From Flavobacteriales bacterium (GTDB lineage Bacteria; Bacteroidota; Bacteroidia; Flavobacteriales; BACL11), in the NCBI GenBank assembly GCA_018695965.1, contig JABHQB010000089.1:1-10257 (forward strand): a stretch of 10,257 nt of DNA, given 5' to 3'. A program made the position numbers and the translations under genes. Below the pieces are notes generated by a model. The model made no database searches and had not been told where the DNA came from. It saw only the letters and a program-made list of their open reading frames with translations. Below, in pieces: positions 1 to 7,400 of this stretch (position 1 is its first letter; every line of letters starts with the position of its first letter).

Positions 1-2718
1 AAAACAATTCTTTCTTGCGTCTTCTAAAGAAATATACTCTTTTTGACTTCTTCTTTTTAAATAATGATCTTTAATCTCTGAATACTTTTCCTTCGTATCT
101 GATTTAAAATTTTCAGAATCGGAACCTAATAACTTACTACTAGCACTTACAGACTTGGACGCATCTAACACATGAATAATAGCATTATTAGTATACTTAT
201 CCATCAACTTTACAGCAGTATGCACCTTTGATGTTGTAGCTCCTCCAATCATTAACGGAACATTAAAATCTTGTCGTTGCATTTCTTCTGCCACATGTAT
301 CATCTCATCCAAAGACGGAGTGATCAATCCACTCAAACCTATAATATCTACCTTATGTTTTTTTGCTTGTTCTAATATTTTTTCAGAAGAAACCATGACT
401 CCTAAATCAATAATTTCAAAATTATTACAAGACAGAACTACTCCAACAATATTCTTTCCAATATCATGTACATCTCCTTTTACCGTCGCCATTAATATTT
501 TTCCAGCATTCGATCTTTCTGTTTTCTCATCCTCTATATAAGGAGTTAAAAGAGCAACTGATTTTTTCATTACCCTTGCTGATTTTACTACTTGTGGCAA
601 AAACATTTTCCCGCTTCCAAAAAGATCCCCAACAATATTCATTCCATCCATTAAAGCTCCCTCAATTACATCTATAGGTTTGTCGGATTTTAATCTTGCT
701 TCTTCTGTATCTTCTTCAATATAAGTAACAATTCCTTTTACAAGTGAATGTTCCAATCTCTTTTCTACCGACTGATTTCTCCAATCGAGATTTTCTTCTC
801 TTATCTTTCCTCCACCTTTGTGTATTTCTGCAATATCCACTAATCTTTCGGTAGCTCCATTATCTTTATTTAATAGGACATCTTCTACAGCAGTTAGTAA
901 ATCTTTAGGAATATCAGAATAAACCTCAATCATACCTGCATTGACAATTCCCATATCCATTCCATTTTGTATAGCGTGATATAAAAAAGAGGAATGCATG
1001 GCCTCTCTCACTATATTATTTCCTCTAAAAGAAAAAGAGACGTTACTCACACCACCACTCACTTTTGCATGAGGAAGATTTTCTTTTATCCATTTTGATG
1101 CCCTGAAAAAATCAACTGCATAATTATTATGTTCTTCAATTCCCGTTGCTACAGTTAAAATATTAGGATCAAAAATTATATCTTCAGCAGGAAAACCTAC
1201 TTCCTTTATAAGAATGTTATATGCTCTTTCACAAATTCTGATTTTATCTTTATAATCTACCGCTTGTCCTTTTTCGTCAAAAGCCATAACCACCACTGCA
1301 GCACCATATTTTAATATGATTTTCGCATGTTTAATAAAAACTTCTTCTCCCTCTTTTAAGGAAATAGAATTTACAATTCCTTTACCTTGCAAACATTTTA
1401 AACCTTCTTCAATTATTTCCCATTTTGATGAGTCAATCATAACTGGAACTCTAGAAATATCAGGATCGGAAGCTGTTAAATTTAAAAAATGAACCATACT
1501 TTCTACTCCTTCAATCAATCCATCATCCATATTGATATCAATTACCTGAGCTCCACTTTCTACTTGTTGAAGTGCAACTGAGAGTGCCTGTTCAAAATCA
1601 TCTTCTTTTATTAATCTTCTGAATTTTATAGAACCCATTACATTTGTTCTTTCCCCAATATTCAAAAAATTACTTTCTTCAGTAACAGTAACAGCTTCTA
1701 AACCACTCAACTTCATTTGGGTTTTTAGATTAGGGATTTCCCTTGCTTTACATTTTGCAGCAATTCTGGCAAATTCAGCAATATGATCTGGAGTAGTTCC
1801 ACAACAACCCCCTACAATATTTACCAATCCTGAATTCATAAAATCTTCCAATTGTTTCCCCATTATTTCTGCTGTTTCATCATATTCTCCCATTTCATTT
1901 GGAAGACCAGCATTTGGATAAGCACTAATAAAAAACTCTGATTTATCAGAAAGTTCTTTAATATAAGGACGCATAGCATTAGTACCTAAAGCGCAATTAA
2001 AACCAATACTTAAAAGTGGAATGTGAGAAACAGAATTCAGAAAAGCTTCTGCTGTTTGACCAGAAAGAGTTCTACCACTCTCATCAGTAATTGTTCCGGA
2101 AACCATAATTGGCACTTCTATTTCTTTTTCCTCAAATACTTCAGATATTGCAAAAAGAGCTGCTTTACAATTCAGAGTATCAAAAACAGTTTCAACAAGC
2201 AGTAAATCAACATCTCCATCTAATAATGCTTCTACCTGTTGTTTATACGCAATCCTCAAATCATCAAATGTAACATGACGAAAAGAAGGATCTTCTACTT
2301 TTGGAGAGATAGATGCAGTTCTGTTAGTGGGTCCAATAGCACCCGCTACAAATCTTGGTTTCTCAGGAGTTGAAAATTCTTTTGCCGCTTCTTTCGCAAT
2401 TTTTGCAGACTGAAAATTAATATCGTAAATAGCAGACTCTAATTTATAATCTGCTTGTGCTATAGTAGTTCCACTAAAAGTATTTGTTTCAATGATATCA
2501 GCACCTGCTTTTAAGTATTCTGCATGAATCTCTTTAATAATTTCTGGTCTAGTAATAGAAAGCAAATCGTTATTTCCCTTTAAATCATTTTCAGAATTTA
2601 CAAATTGAGTTCCTCTAAAATCTTTTTCTTGCAATTTATATCTCTGAATCATAGTACCCATAGCACCATCCAGAATAAGGATTCTTTCTTTTAATATGTC
2701 TTTTATGGTCTTGTTCAT
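1..2718 (-). CDS. metH: Cobalamin-dependent methionine synthase MetH (C-terminus beyond the left edge)
   Basis: The enzyme transfers a methyl group from 5-methyltetrahydrofolate via methylcobalamin to homocysteine, giving methionine in the cytoplasm. The minus strand is open for 906 codons from ATG at 2718 to base 1. The translation shows an N-terminal homocysteine-binding domain (about 1-325) with zinc ligands C242 (GFNCALG) and C305/C306 (GGCCGTTP). A pterin-binding domain follows (about 345-620, with NIGERTNVMGS and VPVMIDSSKW), then the cap and cobalamin-binding domains (about 640-885). These contain DVHDIGKN with the cobalt-ligating His at 751, plus GLSGLITPSLDEM and GGATTSK. The sequence stops in the linker (LEDARKN) just before the SAM-binding activation domain, so about 300 residues should lie outside. 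Positions match Escherichia coli MetH closely (His759, Cys247/310/311). All domains are in one chain, whereas many Flavobacteriaceae, as I recall, split off the first domain. A SAM-I riboswitch precedes it. Confidence 0.97.
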   Translation of the reverse strand, partial: MNKTIKDILKERILILDGAMGTMIQRYKLQEKDFRGTQFVNSENDLKGNNDLLSITRPEIIKEIHAEYLKAGADIIETNTFSGTTIAQADYKLESAIYDINFQSAKIAKEAAKEFSTPEKPRFVAGAIGPTNRTASISPKVEDPSFRHVTFDDLRIAYKQQVEALLDGDVDLLLVETVFDTLNCKAALFAISEVFEEKEIEVPIMVSGTITDESGRTLSGQTAEAFLNSVSHIPLLSIGFNCALGTNAMRPYIKELSDKSEFFISAYPNAGLPNEMGEYDETAEIMGKQLEDFMNSGLVNIVGGCCGTTPDHIAEFARIAAKCKAREIPNLKTQMKLSGLEAVTVTEESNFLNIGERTNVMGSIKFRRLIKEDDFEQALSVALQQVESGAQVIDINMDDGLIEGVESMVHFLNLTASDPDISRVPVMIDSSKWEIIEEGLKCLQGKGIVNSISLKEGEEVFIKHAKIILKYGAAVVVMAFDEKGQAVDYKDKIRICERAYNILIKEVGFPAEDIIFDPNILTVATGIEEHNNYAVDFFRASKWIKENLPHAKVSGGVSNVSFSFRGNNIVREAMHSSFLYHAIQNGMDMGIVNAGMIEVYSDIPKDLLTAVEDVLLNKDNGATERLVDIAEIHKGGGKIREENLDWRNQSVEKRLEHSLVKGIVTYIEEDTEEARLKSDKPIDVIEGALMDGMNIVGDLFGSGKMFLPQVVKSARVMKKSVALLTPYIEDEKTERSNAGKILMATVKGDVHDIGKNIVGVVLSCNNFEIIDLGVMVSSEKILEQAKKHKVDIIGLSGLITPSLDEMIHVAEEMQRQDFNVPLMIGGATTSKVHTAVKLMDKYTNNAIIHVLDASKSVSASSKLLGSDSENFKSDTKEKYSEIKDHYLKRRSQKEYISLEDARKNCF

Positions 2719-2739
2719 TTTTAATTTTTACAAGACTTA
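2708..2739 (-). promoter_or_regulatory. Possible translational expression platform of the metH riboswitch: hairpin with the start codon in its loop
   Basis: On the minus strand, GTCTTGT (2736-2730) is a perfect complement of ACAAGAC (2714-2708), which lies in codons 2-4 of metH. The 15-base A-rich loop contains the ATG (2718-2716). Overlapping the upstream arm, TAAGTC (2739-2734) is a perfect complement of GACTTA (2870-2865), the outer 5' strand of riboswitch helix P1. The same segment cannot make both pairings. A simple reading is that SAM-stabilised P1 leaves the start-codon hairpin free to form (off), while in the absence of SAM the GACTTA/TAAGTC pairing breaks it (on). The pairings are visible in the sequence; the mechanism is inferred, and helices of 6-7 bp can arise by chance. 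Confidence 0.45.
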
Positions 2740-2770
2740 ACAAAAAAGATTTCGGAAAATGTATATTGAT

Positions 2771-2872
2771 TTCGTCATCTACCTCCATAATTGGAGTGGG
2801 ATTTGGCACCCTGCTTTCCAGGGTTGCCAAGACATCATAGGGCCCTTCCCTCCGTCTTTCTTGATAAGTCAG
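2771..2872 (-). promoter_or_regulatory. SAM-I (S-box) riboswitch in the metH leader
   Basis: Read on the minus strand, the region carries the S-box hallmarks in order: CTTATCAAGA, GGAGGGA, GGCCCTATGAT, TTGGCAACC, GGTGCCAAATCC and a closing GATGA. The helices can be traced. P1 is TTATC (2867-2863) with GATGA (2779-2775). P2 is AAGAC (2858-2854) with GTCTT (2833-2829). P3 is ACCCTG (2824-2819) with CAGGGT (2813-2808), closing a five-base loop. P4 is CTCC (2796-2793) with GGAG (2786-2783). SAM-I aptamers bind S-adenosylmethionine and normally turn off methionine synthesis and uptake genes, which fits the metH gene 53 bases downstream. There is no GC-rich hairpin followed by a U-run before the start codon, so control is more likely at translation than by intrinsic termination. 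Confidence 0.95.
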
Positions 2873-2875
2873 CTA

Positions 2876-2907
2876 CAAATAAATAGCAAAAAAAGTTAAA
2901 AACCAAA
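2876..2907 (-). promoter_or_regulatory. Candidate Bacteroidota-type promoter for metH
   Basis: On the minus strand a -33-like TTTG (2907-2904) is followed, after 20 bases, by TTTATTTG (2883-2876), one mismatch from the TAnnTTTG -7 consensus of Bacteroidota. Transcription would then start a few bases further on, right at the 5' edge of the SAM-I aptamer, as expected for a riboswitch leader. Position and spacing support it; the transcription start is inferred. Confidence 0.55.
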
Positions 2908-2926
2908 CATATTTATTTTTTTATTT

Positions 2927-2934
2927 TATATTTG
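2927..2934 (+). promoter_or_regulatory. Candidate Bacteroidota-type -7 element for metK
   Basis: TATATTTG matches the TAnnTTTG consensus exactly. A start 5-8 bases downstream would fall at about 2940, just before the first base of the SAM-II aptamer stem. No clear TTTG is present at the expected -33 distance, so only the -7 part is supported. It lies back to back with the metH promoter candidate. Confidence 0.5.
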
Positions 2935-2944
2935 TCGTCCGAAA

Positions 2945-2994
2945 TGTGGAAGGATTTGGCCTATTGCAACCACTAGAAAAAATGCTAAAATAGC
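2945..2994 (+). promoter_or_regulatory. SAM-II riboswitch (metA motif) in the metK leader
   Basis: The element fits the SAM-II consensus. Stem P1 is GTGG (2946-2949) with CCAC (2970-2973), and between the arms lie the conserved GATTTG (2953-2958) and TTGCA (2964-2968). After P1 comes an A-rich linker and the conserved GCTAAAA (2984-2990). The required pseudoknot is present: CTATT (2961-2965) pairs perfectly with AATAG (2989-2993). SAM-II aptamers are compact H-type pseudoknots that bind S-adenosylmethionine. They are known mainly from alphaproteobacteria and also from Bacteroidota, upstream of methionine/SAM genes. The metK start is 77 bases downstream and no intrinsic terminator lies between, so translational control is likely. 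The call rests on motif and pairing match recognised by eye. Confidence 0.85.
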
Positions 2995-3027
2995 AAACCT
3001 CATTTTTAGATACATAAGCCAAGTCCT
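2951..3027 (+). promoter_or_regulatory. Alternative nested stem competing with the SAM-II fold (possible expression platform)
   Basis: AGGATTTGGC (2951-2960) can pair along its full length with GCCAAGTCCT (3018-3027), ten pairs including one G-U. Inside it, CTAAAA (2985-2990) pairs perfectly with TTTTAG (3004-3009). Both upstream arms are the conserved SAM-binding strands of the SAM-II aptamer, so this fold excludes the pseudoknot. No U-run follows, so it is not an intrinsic terminator. It could be the ligand-free state. What it exposes or hides around the metK start is not obvious. A weak AT hairpin (CTTAAA 3055-3060 with TTTAAG 3064-3069) ends two bases before the ATG. Confidence 0.55.
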
Positions 3028-3071
3028 AACATCTTTCAAATAATTAATTAATAACTTAAATTATTTAAGAA

Positions 3072-4331
3072 ATGTCATATTATTTTACATCCGAATCCGT
3101 TTCAGAAGGACACCCAGACAAAGTATCAGATCAGATTTCTGATGCATTATTAGACAACTTCTTAGCACAAGACCCTAACTCGAAAGTTGCATGCGAAACA
3201 CTAGTAACTACAGGACTAACTGTTCTAAGTGGAGAAGTAAAAACTAACGGTTTTGTGGATGTTCAAAATGTTGCCAGAGAAGTCATCAGAAAAATAGGAT
3301 ATACTAAATCAGAATACCAATTTGACGCAGATAGTTGTGGAGTAATTTCCGCAATACATGAACAGTCTGCAGATATCAGGCAAGGAGTTGTAGAAGGATC
3401 AGGATTACATACAGAACAAGGAGCTGGAGATCAGGGAATGATGTTTGGTTACGCAACAAACGAAACTGAAAATCTAATGCCTCTTGCATTAGACATCTCC
3501 CATAAAATACTTATTGAACTTGCTGATATAAGAAAAAAAGGTGTTGAAATGACTTACTTACGTCCGGATTCAAAATCGCAAGTTACCTTGGAGTATAATG
3601 ATGACCATACACCAAAAAAAATCACAGATATTGTAGTTTCTACTCAGCATGATGATTTTGCAGATGAAAAACCAATGCAAGAACAAATTGAAAAAGATGT
3701 AAGAGAGATCTTAATTCCAAGAATTAAGAAACAACTTTCAGAAGAAAGCAGATTACTTTTTGGTAGCGAAAAATACCATGTAAATCCGACAGGAAAATTT
3801 GTAATTGGAGGTCCTCATGGAGATACAGGACTTACAGGTAGAAAAATTATTGTAGACACTTATGGAGGAAAAGGAGCTCATGGTGGTGGAGCTTTTTCTG
3901 GAAAAGATCCAAGTAAAGTAGATAGATCAGCCGCATATGCAACTCGTCATATTGCTAAAAACTTAGTTGCTGCTGGTGTCGCAGATAGAATATTGGTACA
4001 AGTAAGTTATGCAATTGGTGTTGCAGAACCAATGGGAATCTTTGTAGACACTTACAGGACTTCTAAAGTTAATATGACAGATGGAGAAATTGCTGACATA
4101 GTAAAAGAAATGCCCTGTTTTAATCTGAAACCTGCTTCTATTATTAGCAGACTAAAACTAAAACAACCTATCTATTCAGAAACTGCAGCATACGGACATA
4201 TGGGAAGAGAATCCGAAAATAAAACCGTAACATTTAATGTTGCTGGATCAAATAAAGAGTTTGAGGTAGAGACTTTTACTTGGGAGAAATTAGATTGCCA
4301 AGAAGAAATAAAAACTGCTTTTAATTTATAA
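3072..4331 (+). CDS. metK: S-adenosylmethionine synthetase (methionine adenosyltransferase) MetK
   Basis: This cytoplasmic enzyme makes S-adenosylmethionine from methionine and ATP, releasing phosphate and diphosphate. The 419-residue protein shows all family signatures: GHPDKVSDQ (13-21) with H14 and D16 of the ATP/magnesium site, the potassium-site glutamate E42, GAGDQGMMFGYA (117-128), GGPHGDTGLTGRK (246-258), and the glycine-rich phosphate loop GGGAFSGKDPSKVDRS (271-286). Its length exceeds the 384 residues of the E. coli enzyme, mostly through a longer central region (about 160-235), and I recall similar lengths in other Bacteroidota MetK. ATG at 3072 places the conserved N-terminus (MSYYFTSESV) correctly; the leader is A/T-rich without a Shine-Dalgarno. 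The gene is monocistronic: a SAM-II riboswitch lies upstream and a strong terminator downstream. It is divergent from metH, whose product supplies its substrate. Confidence 0.98.
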   Translation: MSYYFTSESVSEGHPDKVSDQISDALLDNFLAQDPNSKVACETLVTTGLTVLSGEVKTNGFVDVQNVAREVIRKIGYTKSEYQFDADSCGVISAIHEQSADIRQGVVEGSGLHTEQGAGDQGMMFGYATNETENLMPLALDISHKILIELADIRKKGVEMTYLRPDSKSQVTLEYNDDHTPKKITDIVVSTQHDDFADEKPMQEQIEKDVREILIPRIKKQLSEESRLLFGSEKYHVNPTGKFVIGGPHGDTGLTGRKIIVDTYGGKGAHGGGAFSGKDPSKVDRSAAYATRHIAKNLVAAGVADRILVQVSYAIGVAEPMGIFVDTYRTSKVNMTDGEIADIVKEMPCFNLKPASIISRLKLKQPIYSETAAYGHMGRESENKTVTFNVAGSNKEFEVETFTWEKLDCQEEIKTAFNL

Positions 4332-4354
4332 TCACTAATTCTATGTTTTATTAG

Positions 4355-4379
4355 AAGGTCGCAAAAGCGACCTTTTTTT
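4355..4379 (+). terminator. Rho-independent terminator after metK
   Basis: AAGGTCGC (4355-4362) and GCGACCTT (4367-4374) form a perfect 8-bp stem closing an AAAA loop, followed directly by TTTTT (4375-4379). It lies 23 bases after the metK stop and separates metK from the next gene. Upstream of the stem on the plus side there is no matching A-run, so it looks mainly one-directional. Confidence 0.93.
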
Positions 4380-4392
4380 ATACAAGAAACCT

Positions 4393-4400
4393 TAATTTAG
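4393..4400 (+). promoter_or_regulatory. Weak candidate promoter for the exoprotein gene cluster
   Basis: TAATTTAG is one mismatch from the Bacteroidota -7 consensus TAnnTTTG and is the best match between the metK terminator and the ATG at 4415. It would leave a leader of only about 8 bases, and no clear -33 element is seen. A promoter is needed here because of the terminator upstream, but this placement is uncertain. Confidence 0.3.
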
Positions 4401-4414
4401 CATAAAATAAACTA

Positions 4415-7400
4415 ATGAAATATCTATTTTTCATATTCTTACTTTCACTTTCTGCAACTGTATATTCTCAAACAGAAATGAAATATAATGCTAAATCAGA
4501 GAATTTATCAAATTGGGCAGAACTAATGTATTCTGAAAGTCCGGATGAAGGAGAAGTAATAAAACTTTATAGAGAATATTATAAAACAAATGAATTTGTA
4601 AAAAACAAACACACGCAATATTACAAAAGATGGATAAGAAACATCAGTAGATATACTAATTCTAAAGTAGAAAGTTCATCTTCTGAAAGTAGTAACCAGT
4701 GGCAATGCGTTGGTCCGTGGGATTTCGATCAGCATGCAGCAAGTAGAAGTTATGCACCAGGAGCAGCTCATGTTTATACTGTTGAACAATCCTTAAGTAA
4801 TAGTAATGTTTTATATGCAGGAACTGCAACTGCAGGAGCTTGGAAGACTACTGACAAAGGAATGAATTGGAGTTTAATTACTAAAAATTTAGAATTAAAT
4901 AGTGTATATGCAATTGAAATTGATTTTACTGATTTCAATACAATTTATATTAGTGGAAATGGAGTAGTTTATAAATCTGTAGATGGAGGAAATAATTGGA
5001 ATATTATAGGAGATGCAAACTTTGTTAGTTTAAATCATTCTATTAAAGATATAAAATTACACCCTCAGGATAATCAAAAATTATTTGTTGCATCAAATCA
5101 AGGATTGTACTTATCAAATAATGCAGGATTAACATTCAATCAAGTAATGAGTGGAAGTTTTCAAGAAATTGAATTTCAACCTAGTGGGACTTTGAGTAAT
5201 ATGAGTCTTGCTACTCCAATAGATCCCAATACTGGACAAAGTGGAAATGCTTTTAATCTTATTAATACATCTGGTAGTCCATTAGTAATTACAGGATTTA
5301 GTCAAGGACCTTCCTCTATAAACACATCTGATACAGGTGTGACAATGGAGGTTTATATGACTCTGGGTAATTATATATCTTCTCCCGTTTGGACATTAGT
5401 TGGTAGTGCTATGGTAAATTTAACAACTGGTGCTGCTACTGGATATATTCCAGTTACTGTAATTTCAATACCAGCAGGAGATACAGTTGGTATCTGGATT
5501 GGTAGAACAACAGGTATTGTAGGTTATACTACTGGTTCAGGGATTCCTGGAGTCTCTCCTAGATCTCAAAACACCGATCTAACTATAACTGAAGGTCATG
5601 GTGGAGCTTACCCTAATGGAGTACAATTCTCTCAAAGAAATTGGAATGGTATTGTTCACTATGGTAATCCTAGTTTATTAGTAGACACTATATACTTCAT
5701 AAAACAAACAGGAGATAGTACTGAGTTCTATCGTTCTGATGATGGAGGAAATACTTTAACACAATATACTAACGGATGGCCAAGTCCTGGAAGTGGAGAT
5801 GAGCAAAAAAGAACTGAAATTGCAGTAAGTCCTGCATCTCCTAATAAAATTGTAGCCCTTGCAACCGGATCTGCAAATGGAGGAAGTGGATTATATGGTA
5901 TTTATATTAGTTATGATAAAGGAGAGAATTGGACCTTTCAGTGTTGTGGACCACAGCCTTCAGGAGCTCCTTCTGCTACAAATATTAATATGATGGGTTG
6001 GCAGCCAGATGGATCTGATGATGGAGGACAATATTATTACGATTTAGCTCTTGCGGTGAATCCCAATAATGCGGATAGTATTCATGTAGGAGGAGTGAAT
6101 CATTGGGTGTCTGCAGATAATGGCATTACTTTTACTTGTCCAGCTAAATGGAGTCAACCTCACAAAAAAGGATATGTTCATGCAGACATTCATGACATCA
6201 ATTATTCTGGAGATGACCTTTGGTTTGCTTGTGATGGAGGGGTGTTTTATTCTGCAAATTCAGGAGATAGTATTACAAAACGAATGTTCGGAATCGCAGG
6301 GTCTGACTTCTGGGGATTTGGAATTGGATTTAAAGATAAAGATGTAATGCTTGGAGGGACTTATCATAATGGAACATTACTAAAAGATGGAGACACTTAC
6401 ATAAATAATTGGTTATGCACCGATGGTGGTGATGGAATTAGAGGATTTGTCAATTTTGGAAATCCTAGAATGGCCTATAGTGATTACGGAGGTAAAATTT
6501 TATCAGGAGATAGAACAGTTGATATCTCAACATTTAGTATGAATTTAAAACCAAACGCATCTTATATTGTAGGAGAATCTTCTCAAATGGAATTTGATCC
6601 TAGATGCTTTAATTGGCATTATATTGGTAATGACACTACATTATGGTTAAGTAAAAATAATGGGGGTTCTTTTGAAGCTATTCATCATTTTGATGAAAAA
6701 GTAACTTCTGTAGAGGTTGCATGGAGTAATCCTAATGTTATTTATGTTGCTACTTGGCCTGGTTGGTGGGACGACAAAAAAATATACCGAACAACTGATG
6801 GTGGAAAAACATGGATAGATATCACCATTCCTTCTGCTCAATTAAACGGATATTTATCCCGATCTTATGATATAACTGTCAGTAGTAACGATGAAAATAC
6901 TTTATGGGTAGCAAGATGTTCGCAAAGTGGAAATTACAATTTAATTGATGGATATAATATATTTAAATCTATTGATGGCGGTCAGAATTGGATAAATTTA
7001 AGCACTCCTACTTTGGATGGAGAACATATGACAAATATTGAACATCAAAGGGGTAGTAATGGTGGGGTATATTTAGGGACCCGTAATACTGTTTATTATC
7101 GTAATAATGCGATGAATGATTGGGTAATTTACGATAACAATCTACCTAAAAGAACATTTTCAACACAATTAGTCCCTTATTACAGAGAAGGACTTTTAAT
7201 TAATGGAACCAACAGATCGGTTTACGAAATTGATCTTTACGAGAATTCTCCACCATCTGCACAAATTGCAGCTAACAGATTAGAAATAAATTGTATGAAC
7301 GATACTGTTCATTTTGTAGACCATTCTGCAGTTAGATTAAATAGTGCAATCTGGGAATGGACTTTTCCTGGAGGAACGCCTTCATCTTCAACTTTGGAAA

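Noticed and set aside
320..541. Plus-strand open frame of 73 codons
   Set aside because: It lies wholly antisense to the conserved cobalamin-binding region of metH and shows no recognisable protein features beyond a chance hydrophobic start.
2023..2205. Plus-strand open frame of 60 codons
   Set aside because: Antisense to the homocysteine-binding domain of metH; composition looks like reversed coding sequence.
2741..2747. U-run in the metH leader (TTTTTTG on the minus strand) as part of an intrinsic terminator
   Set aside because: No hairpin precedes it: the upstream stretch is AT-rich and has no complementary arms long enough to form a stable stem.
2636..2830. Minus-strand open frame of 64 codons overlapping the metH start
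   Set aside because: It begins inside the SAM-I aptamer and runs out of frame into metH, so its sequence is explained by the riboswitch and metH. A regulatory leader peptide is not needed to explain it.
2951..3027. Intrinsic terminator in the metK leader
   Set aside because: The long stem is followed by AACATCTTTC and AT-rich sequence rather than a U-run, so it was treated as an alternative riboswitch fold.
6120..6347. Plus-strand open frame of 75 codons
   Set aside because: Out-of-frame shadow within the exoprotein gene, whose own frame has clear Asp-box repeats here.
6647..6841. Minus-strand open frame of 64 codons
   Set aside because: Antisense to the propeller region of the exoprotein gene with no supporting features.
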